A DNA stretch of 35,978 nucleotides from an uncultured Eubacteriales bacterium (GTDB lineage: Bacteria; Bacillota; Clostridia; Peptostreptococcales; Anaerovoracaceae): assembly GCA_902774265.1 (NCBI GenBank), contig CACYHR010000053.1:1-35978 (forward strand). The letters are read 5' to 3'. Positions within the stretch are counted from its first letter, which is position 1, and each line of letters starts with the position of its first letter. The notes beneath the pieces were generated by a model. That model was not told the origin of the DNA. It saw only the letters and a list, made by a program, of their open reading frames with translations, and ran no database searches. Positions 16,203-24,772 of the stretch are shown in pieces. The position numbers were made by a program, and so were the translations under genes.

Positions 16203-17144
16203 TCATTCAATCACCATCTTAACTGCGCCGTACATGCCCGCGTCGTTTCCGAGCTTTGCAATGGCAAAACGTGCATCTTCCGACGCGTGGAAAGCTGCGC
16301 TTCTGAAGTATTTGCGAACGCTTGCGAGAAGTATCTCTCCGGCTTTGGATACCCCGCCGCCGAGCACGAAGATCTCAGGATCGACTACAGCAGAGATTAT
16401 CGAACATGCACCGCCGAGCATCTGACCTGCAAAATCAACGATCTCAAGCGCAATGACATCGCCCTGTTTTGCATGATCGAATACGTCCCTTGCCGTGATC
16501 TCCGGAAGATCGCGAAGCGTGGACGGACGATCGCTCAGTGCGAGAATATCCTCTGCCTTTCTGACAATGCCTGTTGCGGATGCATACTGCTCGAGGTGTC
16601 CCGACTTTCCGCAGCCGCATATCCTCTCTTCAAAACGGTTCACGAGCATATGACCGATCTCTCCGCCTGCGCCGAAATGTCCGGCAACTATCTTTCCGTC
16701 GATGATGACTCCGCCGCCTACGCCGGTGCCGAGAGTGATCATGACTACATCCTTATGGCCTTCACCGCCGCCTTTCCACATCTCACCGAGGGCAGCAGCA
16801 TTTGCGTCGTTGACAACCTTGATGTTTTCGACGCCTGTCAGAGCTGTCATCTCCTTAGTCACATCGACAACTCCCCATCCGAGGTTCGCGCATTTGTTGA
16901 CTATACTGTCCTGAAGTATAGGACCGGGAACATCGACGCCGATCCCCTTTATGTCGTCCTTTGTGATTCCCTTTTCTTCCAGCTTTTTTTCTATTGACTC
17001 AGCGATGTCAGGCATAATATTGCAGCCGGCATCTTCCTTTCTTGTTGGGATCTCCCAGCTTTCAAGCAGAACTCCGTCTGTTGAAAACAGACCCATCTTG
17101 ACGGTCGTACCGCCTACATCAATTCCGAATGCATAATCTTTCAT
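16203..17144 (-). CDS. ROK-family sugar kinase (glucokinase type)
   Basis: A 313-residue ROK kinase. The ATP-binding phosphate loop is DVGGTTVKMGLF at the N-terminus, the catalytic segment is VVNDANAAALGE, and ITLGTGVGGGVIIDGKI and GEIGHMLV follow. The zinc motif normally read CxCGxxGCxE is here CGCGKSGHLEQ, so the third Cys is His; His can also bind zinc. It phosphorylates glucose or a related hexose in the cytoplasm and pairs with the convergent beta-glucosidase. It lacks the N-terminal DNA-binding domain of ROK repressors. GGAGG is eight bases upstream of the start. Confidence 0.92.
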   Translation of the reverse strand: MKDYAFGIDVGGTTVKMGLFSTDGVLLESWEIPTRKEDAGCNIMPDIAESIEKKLEEKGITKDDIKGIGVDVPGPILQDSIVNKCANLGWGVVDVTKEMTALTGVENIKVVNDANAAALGEMWKGGGEGHKDVVMITLGTGVGGGVIIDGKIVAGHFGAGGEIGHMLVNRFEERICGCGKSGHLEQYASATGIVRKAEDILALSDRPSTLRDLPEITARDVFDHAKQGDVIALEIVDFAGQMLGGACSIISAVVDPEIFVLGGGVSKAGEILLASVRKYFRSAAFHASEDARFAIAKLGNDAGMYGAVKMVIE

Positions 17145-17185
17145 TTAACAAGCCTCCATTTATTGATTCCTCTGTTGCAGGGACA

Positions 17186-20100
17186 CTACTTAACTTTAAT
17201 CTTTATCTTCCTGTATACACCATTCTGAGCATATACGTATACATTACATGTGCCTTTCTTCCCGGCCTTTATCTTTCCCGTCTTACTCACTGTTGCCACA
17301 CTCTTGTTGCTGCTCAGGTAGCGCAGCTTAGGTGCATAGCTCACCGGCATCAGTTTTTTACCCTTATCGAGTCTGATGACACCGGCTTTGATCGTATAAG
17401 TCCTGCCCTTCTTAAGAGACACTTTCGCCTTCTTTACTGTCACACGCTTTGCGGCCGTATAACCGGCCTTGCTTCCCGATGTACAGGCATATACCGTCGG
17501 ACTCTTCTTTCCATAGACCTTCTTGCTGCCGTCCATGACCCATGGCCTGACGTACGCCTTGTATGCGGTCTTCTTCTTCAGACTCTTCTTTGTCCATTTG
17601 ATGGTCTTATCTCCCTTGATCGTTTTTACCAGTTTAGGCGTATTTTTCTTTCCGCCTTTTGCCAGGAATATATCATAGCCATCCGCACCATAGATCCTGT
17701 TCCAGGAGAGTGTGAGACTGCTGCTTCCCTTAGACGCAAGTTTTGCCATAAGTATGGCATTCTGCGCAGATCCCGATTCGGCAGCTCCCGTAAAATCAAC
17801 GGTTACCGTCACCGGATAAGCCGGCATCATGAAGCTTCCCGTGAAGACATTATTTGCCCCGGTCATATCCAAATTTTCGTAAAGGATCGAACCATCCTCT
17901 GCCGATGCTACAGTGACCTTAGGTGAATATGCACCTTTCGGTCTTACTGAAACGATGACTTCATCTCCTTCAAACGTTTTGGTTTTATTGATTTCAGCGG
18001 TTCCATGCCAGATGTTTTTATTGCTGAAACTGATGTCATATGACTTGTCAGCACTTAGGATGACCTCCCCTTCTGTGCTCACTCCGGTCAGATAATCAGC
18101 GTTGTCGCTCACAAAACATCCTGTCGCGCCCTGATGCGTGCCGCCCGGAGAGAACCCGTCAGTAATAATGACCGAACTTCCGGTCTGCGGCGATACGGCT
18201 GTAGTAATCCCTATCAGAGCTTCCGACTGAAGGGTACCGGTGACAGTAATCGTTTTGTCTTTCTCCAGATATACATTTCCGATATCTTTTCCGATATCTT
18301 CAGAGGCTGAACTTCCCGATTCGTCCTGGTAGTACCTGGAATTGCCGCTGATGACCGGTTTGTCTTTTATTTTGAAGGCACCATCAATGAACCTCACGCC
18401 GCATCCTTTGCCGCTCATCTGCCCGTTGCGTGATATGGTGCCGCCGCTCATGGTGAATTCGGCATTGTTTCCTTCGATTGTGACACCGCCTCCTCCGTGA
18501 AGATTTTTAATGAGTGAACCCAGGGTGTCAAACATACCCGTATTCCCGACTATGTCTCCGCCGCTCATGTCAAATGACCCGCTGATGATCTGTACGCCTC
18601 CCGTAAGCATGCCCGTATTTTCGGATATGGCGCCGCCGCTCATGGTGAAAGTACCGCCCGAGACCTCAACGCCTCCTGCTATGACTCCACTGTTGCCGGT
18701 CAGGTATCCGCCGGTCATAATGAACTTTCCATTGTTCAGTATGGTCACTCCGCCGGAGTTACTGTCGCCGCCTAATTTTCCGTCACCGGTGTTTTCGGCA
18801 ATACTGCCTTTCTCAAGCGTTAAGCTTCCCCCGTCGACTGTGACGCCTCCGGCTTCAGTCAGACTGTCTCCTCCTTTTATCACACCTTCTCCACGACGAC
18901 TGCTGTCGGTGATCCGCAGGTCTCCTTTTACCATTATGACGCCACCGTATTTCTCGCTCTTTATACGGTTGCGGTTTATTACATGGCCTTCCAGGTCGAG
19001 AACGACCGTCTTTCCTTCAGGAACGATCAGCATACCGTCTTCTTCACTGCCGCCATTATCAGCGATATAATCGGAATCAAGCGTGACCACGCCGCCCTCG
19101 GCTATCTTCGCTTTCAGCTCACTCCAGGAGCTGCTCCATACCGCTTCCAGCACAGTATCTTCAGTGATGTCCGCGCTCATTCCCGCAGCCTTGATCTCAC
19201 CGGTATCCCCGATCTTCCAGCCGACGAAAACCCTGTTGTCAGGTGATGTGAACAGGCATTCAGGCAATGTGTAGCTGATATCATTTGCCGCAATGACCGC
19301 ATCCATCTGCCCTGTGCCGCCGCCGCCGGCAAAGCTGATCATTACAAGCCCGTGGCCGCACTCGCACACAGGATCGTCCACGGTCCCGCTGTGCGCTTCG
19401 GTTTTTTCATATCTGCATATAGTGCAGGTTTTTGTATGGGTAGTTGAGCCGGCTTCGTACGCCCACACATGATGTGATGACGCGTCAAGCTTATCCCAGA
19501 CTGTTCCGCAGTTCGGGCAGCTGCCGATATGATATGTTTCATCACGGGTACTGATTTTTGCGTTCCTGTGATCACACGGCATGATCACGAATTTGTTGTA
19601 AACGTTGCTCCTCTCTTCAAGAGCTCTGCGTCTTTCTCCGGCTGCCGGGATGACTTGCTGATTATTTGGTTTGGTGGCTATGACCATGCAGTCAGGATAG
19701 TCGAATACATCTATATGACCGGTGATGGTTCCGTCACTGTCTTTTGCTCCTTTGCCGAAGACCTTGGATTCACCGGAATAATCAGCTGTAGAAGCAGTGA
19801 TCATTCCTCCGGTGATATTGACTATTGCAGAGCGGGCATATGCGCCGCTTCCGATAGCAGCACTGTAATCGTGGGCTCCCGATGTTAAGCCGAGAGTCGA
19901 TGCTGTAGCTGTAACATTGCCGCCGCTGATATTAATTGTGTATCGGCCGTGTGAGTCCTCTCCGTTACCGATACCGGCGCCGCCCTGAGATCCTTTCGCT
20001 GTAACTGTTCCTCCTGTGATGTTGATGACACAGTCGTCATGAACATCTCCGTGCTTGCCGCCTCCGCCGATGCCTGCGCTGTTTCCACCGGCAGTAGCCG

Positions 20101-20671
20101 TGACCGTGCCGCCTCCTATGGTGACACTGCTGACATTTCCGGAATCGCTGCCGCCGATACCCGTGCCGTACCATGAATAAGCTGTGATCACGCCTCCATA
20201 GATGGCAATAGATCCGGCATACTCTCCATAAGTATTTGTCGTCTTATCGCCTCCTATGGCCGCGCCGTAGTCACCACTTGTTGCCCTGAGCTTTCCACTT
20301 TGCCTGCTTTGCCCGTATATGGTCAGGCTGCTGCCGTTCGGTACATGGATGCCCGAAGAGCAGTTAAGATTGGCGCCATCCTCAAGAATGATCTTTACGT
20401 TGCCTGATATCTGAACTCGAGGGCCGAACTTGAATTCTTTCCCCGTATTCCCGGCTACGTACCAGCCTCCGTTGACGTCTCCGCTCAGCCTGAAACCATC
20501 CATACCGTTAAGCATTGTATATGTGCTTATGCTCTGTTCACTGCCGGACTCGTCAATGTAAGTTACGGCGCTGTCCGCGTATGCAGGTCCCATCGCCAGC
20601 AGAAATGCCGCGCAAATCGCGGCTGAGACTACCGGCACAAGCACCGTTATCAGTTTACCCTTTCTTCTCAT
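17186..20671 (-). CDS. Large secreted beta-helix/FnIII/Ig-like surface protein
   Basis: A 1161-residue secreted protein. Residues 1-33 are a signal peptide (MRRKGK, hydrophobic core, AYADS). Residues about 60-320 and 570-800 are parallel beta-helix-like regions built of Gly/Ser/Thr-rich repeats (GGTVTATAGGNSAGIGGGG; MSGGAISENTG-type units). Between them lie a Cys/His-rich stretch (CPNC, CTIC, CECGHG; about 370-450) and an InlB B-repeat-like segment (VGWKIGDTGE). The C-terminus has a fibronectin III-like domain (about 980-1065) and a bacterial Ig-like (Big_2) domain (VATVSKTGKIKAGKKGTCNVYVY). There is no LPXTG or SLH anchor. A carbohydrate-binding or adhesive role is plausible but unproven. 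ATG 20671 has GGGGAG upstream and is preferred to the upstream TTG at 20701. Confidence 0.88.
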   Translation of the reverse strand: MRRKGKLITVLVPVVSAAICAAFLLAMGPAYADSAVTYIDESGSEQSISTYTMLNGMDGFRLSGDVNGGWYVAGNTGKEFKFGPRVQISGNVKIILEDGANLNCSSGIHVPNGSSLTIYGQSRQSGKLRATSGDYGAAIGGDKTTNTYGEYAGSIAIYGGVITAYSWYGTGIGGSDSGNVSSVTIGGGTVTATAGGNSAGIGGGGKHGDVHDDCVINITGGTVTAKGSQGGAGIGNGEDSHGRYTINISGGNVTATASTLGLTSGAHDYSAAIGSGAYARSAIVNITGGMITASTADYSGESKVFGKGAKDSDGTITGHIDVFDYPDCMVIATKPNNQQVIPAAGERRRALEERSNVYNKFVIMPCDHRNAKISTRDETYHIGSCPNCGTVWDKLDASSHHVWAYEAGSTTHTKTCTICRYEKTEAHSGTVDDPVCECGHGLVMISFAGGGGTGQMDAVIAANDISYTLPECLFTSPDNRVFVGWKIGDTGEIKAAGMSADITEDTVLEAVWSSSWSELKAKIAEGGVVTLDSDYIADNGGSEEDGMLIVPEGKTVVLDLEGHVINRNRIKSEKYGGVIMVKGDLRITDSSRRGEGVIKGGDSLTEAGGVTVDGGSLTLEKGSIAENTGDGKLGGDSNSGGVTILNNGKFIMTGGYLTGNSGVIAGGVEVSGGTFTMSGGAISENTGMLTGGVQIISGSFDMSGGDIVGNTGMFDTLGSLIKNLHGGGGVTIEGNNAEFTMSGGTISRNGQMSGKGCGVRFIDGAFKIKDKPVISGNSRYYQDESGSSASEDIGKDIGNVYLEKDKTITVTGTLQSEALIGITTAVSPQTGSSVIITDGFSPGGTHQGATGCFVSDNADYLTGVSTEGEVILSADKSYDISFSNKNIWHGTAEINKTKTFEGDEVIVSVRPKGAYSPKVTVASAEDGSILYENLDMTGANNVFTGSFMMPAYPVTVTVDFTGAAESGSAQNAILMAKLASKGSSSLTLSWNRIYGADGYDIFLAKGGKKNTPKLVKTIKGDKTIKWTKKSLKKKTAYKAYVRPWVMDGSKKVYGKKSPTVYACTSGSKAGYTAAKRVTVKKAKVSLKKGRTYTIKAGVIRLDKGKKLMPVSYAPKLRYLSSNKSVATVSKTGKIKAGKKGTCNVYVYAQNGVYRKIKIKVK

Positions 20672-20703
20672 ACTCTTTTCTCCCCGTTTTGTCGTTGCCA
20701 AAT

Positions 20704-20716
20704 GTTTTCAGAAAAC
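20704..20716. promoter_or_regulatory. Palindrome in the 5' leader of the surface protein gene
   Basis: GTTTTC-A-GAAAAC is a perfect inverted repeat 33 bp upstream of the start codon and just downstream of the promoter. It could be an operator or an RNA hairpin. Confidence 0.3.
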
Positions 20717-20748
20717 GTATATATTTCAGCACGATTTTTATTCTGATT

Positions 20749-20777
20749 ATTTTATCACATACAAAATACAGCAACAA
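20749..20777 (-). promoter_or_regulatory. Promoter of the surface protein gene
   Basis: On the minus strand TTGTTG (20772-20777) and TAAAAT (20749-20754) are 17 bp apart, about 75 bp upstream of the start. Confidence 0.45.
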
Positions 20778-20823
20778 CTTGTCAGTGAACTATACCGCAG
20801 ACTTTCCACCCTTTCTGATTTTA

Positions 20824-20853
20824 TGTAAAAGAAAGAGCCGATTTATCGGCTCT
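20824..20853 (-). terminator. Terminator of the RiPP precursor operon
   Basis: On the minus strand a perfect 9-bp stem (AGAGCCGAT / ATCGGCTCT) with a 2-nt loop is followed by TTCTTTT. It lies about 90 bp after the last precursor gene and before the surface protein promoter, so it closes the LanM-precursor unit. Confidence 0.85.
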
Positions 20854-20945
20854 TCCCAAAAATCTATTCTGTTTCTCTATACAAGCTTAATATGGGTTGC
20901 TGCTAACTCCTCTTATTTGCATTCCTGAATATCGGCGTCAGTATT

Positions 20946-21257
20946 TCAGGCAAATGCAGCAGCACAAAGACACGTTCCAATAAAAGATGTAGAAATTGTT
21001 ACCCCCCATGATAATCTTTCTTCATCAGACCCTCCTCCTGCGGCTTTTGCAAGGTCTTCATCTGACAGTATCCCTTCCTGTTCCGATAAATTATAGATTT
21101 GTGTCATTGTCTCCTTGAATTCTTCAAAAGCGAGTCCATCCTGCACGGAGCTTGCGATCGCATAGGCTTCTTTTGAGGATTTGCATGCTTTCATTTTCTG
21201 CATCAGTTCTTCATCTTCTACCAGTTTCTGTAAAAACAGTTTCATTTCTTCTTTCAT
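20946..21257 (-). CDS. Nif11-like leader RiPP precursor peptide A1
   Basis: A 103-residue precursor. The leader (residues 1-76) has the Nif11-like helical pattern MKEEMKLFLQKLVEDEELMQ, then EAYAIASSVQDGLAFEEF, and ends with SDEDLAKAAGGG, a double-glycine cleavage site. The core of about 27 residues starts SDEERLSWGVTISTS and continues FIGTCLCAAAFA; it has seven Ser/Thr and two Cys. Class II lanthipeptide precursors have this layout, and the LanM gene is immediately upstream in the operon. The ATG at 21257 has AGAGGA nine to ten bases upstream; an in-frame ATG at 21281 gives a non-family extension. Cleavage would need a C39-type protease, which is not in the window. Confidence 0.92.
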   Translation of the reverse strand: MKEEMKLFLQKLVEDEELMQKMKACKSSKEAYAIASSVQDGLAFEEFKETMTQIYNLSEQEGILSDEDLAKAAGGGSDEERLSWGVTISTSFIGTCLCAAAFA

Positions 21258-21336
21258 CGTGTTTTTTCCTCTCTGCCGCAATTAACAGCAATTCATCTTT
21301 AATGTCCGGTTTCTTGCTTTCTATTTCTTCTTTCAT
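21211..21336 (-). CDS. Small charged reading frame between the two precursors
   Basis: A 41-codon frame starting MKEEIESKKPDIKDELLLIA. It begins 24 bp after the A2 stop and overlaps the A1 start in another frame. The first residues MKEE match the precursor leaders, but the rest is only charged and helical, with no double-glycine and no core. There is no clear ribosome-binding site. It may be the fossil of a third precursor that recombined, or a chance frame. Confidence 0.25.
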   Translation of the reverse strand: MKEEIESKKPDIKDELLLIAAERKKHDERRNETVFTETGRR

Positions 21337-21359
21337 GTCTATAGCCGATCAATAAACTA

Positions 21360-21656
21360 TCAGACGTACGCCGCTAACCCGGCAGCAGCGATTCCACTAC
21401 ACACAGTAGCAAAAACCGTATCACCCGAATCACCTGCACCGCCTGCAGCCTTTGCCAGATCTTCATCGGTCAGCTCAGCAGTCGTCTGCTCATAAAGCTC
21501 CGCCGTCGCTTCTGTAAATTCCTCAAAGGTAAAACCATCCTGCACGGAGCTGGCGATCACATAAACTTCTTCAGGAGACTTGCACGACTGCATCTTTTCC
21601 TGTAGTTCCCTGTCCTCTGCCACTTTCTGAAAAAATAGTTTCAGTTCTTCTTTCAT
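21360..21656 (-). CDS. Nif11-like leader RiPP precursor peptide A2
   Basis: A 98-residue precursor with the same leader as A1 (MKEELKLFFQKVAEDRELQEK, EVYVIASSVQDGFTFEEF, LTDEDLAKAAGG). The core is about 25 residues: AGDSGDTVFATVCSG followed by IAAAGLAAYV. It has only four Ser/Thr and one Cys and a hydrophobic, Ala-rich end. GGAGG lies eight bases before ATG 21656, which supports that start over the in-frame ATG at 21671. The gene starts 90 bp after the LanM stop, so all three are likely one transcript. With one Cys it could form at most one lanthionine ring. Confidence 0.92.
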   Translation of the reverse strand: MKEELKLFFQKVAEDRELQEKMQSCKSPEEVYVIASSVQDGFTFEEFTEATAELYEQTTAELTDEDLAKAAGGAGDSGDTVFATVCSGIAAAGLAAYV

Positions 21657-21745
21657 CCTTATTACCTCCAACGATCTTACATAGCTAGCATAGTAAGTAT
21701 ATCACAACTATCTTCAAAACATGTCGCCTTTTTGTAACACAGAGC

Positions 21746-24448
21746 CTACATCCATCGCAGGTAAGCGCTGAGGATGCATCCTATTCCCGTGGTACCCATG
21801 GCTAAGGAGGAGTCAAAGAAGCTCCGCACTCCTTCAGCCGTGACATGGAAGACCCCGTTTTCATCTTTACGGCGTATCATAGCGCCCAATATCTGTCCGG
21901 CTTTATCCGCCAGAGCGGGCTGCCTCTCCGCAAGTCTCATGCAGCACAGCGCAGTCAGAGCGTTGCCGTTGTTGAGACTGTCCACGGTCAGAAGCTCTTT
22001 TTCATCATCAAGGCTTTCGATAGCCTGCTCAAGCACATCCCGCGCAGATTCGCAGTCGAGCCATCTCAGGCAATGATCCGCAGCAAGCCCTATGCCGGCA
22101 GCGTATGGATCTCTTTTGCCTGCCCACTGCATGCCCTTCGACGGCGCTGACCATCCTTTTTTATAGCTGTTGTATTCGGATCGCAGGCCGTCGAAGATTT
22201 TTTCAGCCCCTTCGGCAAAGCGGTCCTTTCCCGTGTATCCGTAAGCATAGGCCAGAGCGGCCGCCATACCGGCGCTGCCGTACAGGCCGTCCATTTTTGC
22301 CGCCGGCAGTCCGTCAAGTATCTCATCCGCCAGATGAGTCACTGTTTTGGCCGGGATATCCGCATTTATGAGCGAGCAGGATACAAGAAGTCCGGCGGTC
22401 CCGCACTGCACGTTCCAGGGATGGCATGTGCCCTTTTCACCGTCCGAATATTTGTGTTTTTTCTGTATCTCAGCGGCCTTTTCCAGACCTGCCTTCTTCA
22501 TCTGCTCAAGCGACAGCAGTATCCCTCCGAATCCCGCGCCCAGTCCGCCAGTCATGCGCTCTGTATTTCTCCCGTCGGAATGCAGGGCATCCAGATAGGT
22601 CTCCATTCCATGCAGGCACTGCCCGGCCAGCGAATAAGCCCTGTCATGCATGTCGCTCAGCTCCGGATCATCAAGCACCATGGCACACAGCAGTCCTGTA
22701 TCAGCCCACGAAGTAAAGATCCCGCAGGATACAAGGTTCTCCGTGCCGGCGATCGTGCTTACCCAGCTCACTGTTTTTCCATCGGAGTGTATCAGCTTCT
22801 CATCTTCAAGAGCCGACAGTGCTTTCTCTTTTCCTAATGCCTGTCCGTCCAGTTCGTAAGACCCGCCGCTACCGGCTTCACTCAGGGCCACGTGTGCCAG
22901 ATTATTGCGAATCAGACTTTCCTCAAATTTCTCTTCCTTTTCGGAAAGACGTGAAAGCCTCTTTTTGAGTATGTCGATCCCTGAGCTGAGAAGGAATCCC
23001 TCCTGTATGACCCGGCTTCTGTCTTCGCCGCAAAGGGCGTGCGATCTGATGCCGCTGCAGTAATACGGGATATCTCCGTCCATCATGCTGTCAGCCTCAT
23101 ATTTAACGATCGCGTCATTCGTGTACAGTCCGTTTACGTCAAATGGTATGCGCAGATCGGCAAGAAGCTTCGCCTGTCTGTCCGGATCGGACAGAGCTTC
23201 AGGAGCAAGCAGCCTGCTCATCATGAGACCGTAATAATATGAATTGCGAACGATTATCCTCAGCGTTCCGCCAATGTATCGCTCAAGCATCGGCAGTATC
23301 TCATCGCGGGCTTTTATCATGCGCGAATAGCCTTCCCTGAAGCCCTCAATGAAGTCTTCCTCATAACCCATTACGGTATACGCCTTCCCCTCAAACCGAG
23401 GCAGACATTTATTGCTGCTGAATTCAGCATAAAGAGGTGAGATTATGCCCATCCTGTGCAGTCTGACAGGAAATGCTCCGCAGCTGAGAACGCTGTACCT
23501 GTAATCATCCCACGGTGCTTTATCCATGACGCCGATATCCTGCTGAGGCACGTCCCCGTCAGATATCTTTGCCTGAGGTTTCGCTTTATATGAAAAGACT
23601 GTCTCGAGATCGAGCGCGCAGGGGAACTCGCCGCAGCTCATGATGTTCTCGCCGTGCATGTCGGTGCTTCCGAGCGCATGGAATCCGGCTGCCAGGCAAC
23701 CGAAGTTACGGTAAAATCGCCTGATACCGTCAATGTCACTCACTTCGGAATGCTCAAGTCCCTGTATGAAGGCGTAATCGCCCCGGTCTATGACCGCAGG
23801 AGCAATGGTGCAGTCCGAAAACCATCTGTCTGTGAATTCACGGTAAAACGCGTCAAGGCTGCAGTTGTGCGGCTTGTAAAAGCATGTGCCCGCATCTGTC
23901 GTTACACCGATGACAGTCTGACCGTGCCTGTGCATGTCGGCGCCGCTGTCGCTTAGCCTGAGCACCTGCGTGAATTGCCGCCCGCCAAACAGCTCTTTGG
24001 ATATCTCAGCACTGTCCGCCGCAAGCCTCTTTACGAAGGTCTTCTTGCTCGAGATGAAGGATCTGCGGATCGATTCCTCAAAGCCCTTTACCAGGAAGTA
24101 TTTTTCGCGCAGAGCTTTGCCTTTATCTTTAAGGATCTCTTCTCCGGCAGTCCTGCAGGCCGAGTCTATGGCTTCGGTATTCCCGCCTTTCATGGTGAGG
24201 TATTCCCGGATGTCGAGCTCCTTGATGTGCTCCCTGGCAGAAAAGACGAGTATCTGCGTGAACGGTGCACCAGCCTTTTTTATATAGTCTTCTTCAAGAT
24301 CCTTTACCGCATCCGCGCTTAACAACGCTGCTGCGCCGGCATCAGCCGATAATACTTCCGCAACAGCTTCCCTTGCATCTTCTCTGAGAAAAGCGTAAAC
24401 GTCGTTTATCTCCAGAGCCTCTATCCAGTAATTCCTGTATTCATCCAT
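21746..24448 (-). CDS. lanM: LanM-type lanthipeptide synthetase with zinc-ligand-less cyclase domain
   Basis: A 900-residue class II lanthipeptide synthetase. Residues about 80-520 are the DUF4135 dehydratase, which phosphorylates and eliminates Ser/Thr to Dha/Dhb. Its catalytic set is present: D171/H173 (GADMHRHG), K192 (CFYKPH), D263/H265/N268 (STDMHGEN) and D280/E282 (ALDLET). Residues about 570-900 are LanC-like, with repeated GxxG barrel motifs (GGLGAGFGG, QCGTAGLL, DGLYGSAGMAAAL, GTTGIGCILSAYLRW). The zinc motif WCHGxxGIG reads RDPYAAGIG (780-787), and the CHGN motif reads NNGN (826-829). So by eye all three zinc ligands are lost, and ring closure may be uncatalysed or absent. AGGA precedes the start. 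The gene now lies directly downstream of an IS110 insertion in the opposite direction. Confidence 0.93.
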   Translation of the reverse strand: MDEYRNYWIEALEINDVYAFLREDAREAVAEVLSADAGAAALLSADAVKDLEEDYIKKAGAPFTQILVFSAREHIKELDIREYLTMKGGNTEAIDSACRTAGEEILKDKGKALREKYFLVKGFEESIRRSFISSKKTFVKRLAADSAEISKELFGGRQFTQVLRLSDSGADMHRHGQTVIGVTTDAGTCFYKPHNCSLDAFYREFTDRWFSDCTIAPAVIDRGDYAFIQGLEHSEVSDIDGIRRFYRNFGCLAAGFHALGSTDMHGENIMSCGEFPCALDLETVFSYKAKPQAKISDGDVPQQDIGVMDKAPWDDYRYSVLSCGAFPVRLHRMGIISPLYAEFSSNKCLPRFEGKAYTVMGYEEDFIEGFREGYSRMIKARDEILPMLERYIGGTLRIIVRNSYYYGLMMSRLLAPEALSDPDRQAKLLADLRIPFDVNGLYTNDAIVKYEADSMMDGDIPYYCSGIRSHALCGEDRSRVIQEGFLLSSGIDILKKRLSRLSEKEEKFEESLIRNNLAHVALSEAGSGGSYELDGQALGKEKALSALEDEKLIHSDGKTVSWVSTIAGTENLVSCGIFTSWADTGLLCAMVLDDPELSDMHDRAYSLAGQCLHGMETYLDALHSDGRNTERMTGGLGAGFGGILLSLEQMKKAGLEKAAEIQKKHKYSDGEKGTCHPWNVQCGTAGLLVSCSLINADIPAKTVTHLADEILDGLPAAKMDGLYGSAGMAAALAYAYGYTGKDRFAEGAEKIFDGLRSEYNSYKKGWSAPSKGMQWAGKRDPYAAGIGLAADHCLRWLDCESARDVLEQAIESLDDEKELLTVDSLNNGNALTALCCMRLAERQPALADKAGQILGAMIRRKDENGVFHVTAEGVRSFFDSSLAMGTTGIGCILSAYLRWM

Positions 24449-24473
24449 AGATTATCCTCATGCTATCTTCAAC

Positions 24474-24488
24474 CAGGAGCAAAGCTCC
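24474..24488 (+). repeat. Left subterminal inverted repeat of the IS110-family element
   Basis: CAGGAGCAAAGCTCC, itself a GGAGC/GCTCC hairpin, recurs in inverted orientation at 26154-26170 as CAGGAGCTGAAGCTCCC. Subterminal inverted repeats are known in the IS1111 branch of IS110. The true ends of the element are probably some bases outside. Confidence 0.4.
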
Positions 24489-24559
24489 AACAAGCTCGCT
24501 ACTACAATGTATTTATGGTTAATACTCCCAACATCCAGTTTGGATATTATCCATCTTAT

Positions 24560-24720
24560 TGCTTAGGCTGTTAGAATGAGTGAGGCAATCGGTCTGACTA
24601 CAAGCTCACTGGACTCCCGTCCGTAATCAAGTCAGTCAACCAGCCCTCATTCGCAGCGTTCGTTTTACGCAGATTGAACTTTCGCGTTCGTGTAAATACA
24701 CCAGTAGATTGAATAGGCAA
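24560..24720 (+). ncRNA. Putative bridge RNA of the IS110 element
   Basis: The non-coding region upstream of the transposase can fold into nested stems: GAATGAG (24574-24580) with CTCATTC (24646-24652), inside it CTGACT (24594-24599) with AGTCAG (24630-24635), and inside that GGAC-TCCC-GTCC (24611-24622). A second domain follows with GCGT/ACGC and GAAC/GTTC hairpins. IS110 elements of the upstream-RNA type encode a two-loop bridge RNA that pairs with target and donor DNA; position and layout agree. The exact ends are unknown. Confidence 0.5.
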
Positions 24721-24772
24721 TGAGAGAAGCTGGCCCCGGCCATTGCTAATAACTATCAAAGGAGTATTTATC

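Noticed and set aside
17186-20671. Lantibiotic protease, transporter or immunity protein
   Set aside because: It has a signal peptide and beta-helix, FnIII and Ig-like domains, but no subtilase, C39 or ABC motif, and lies beyond the operon terminator.
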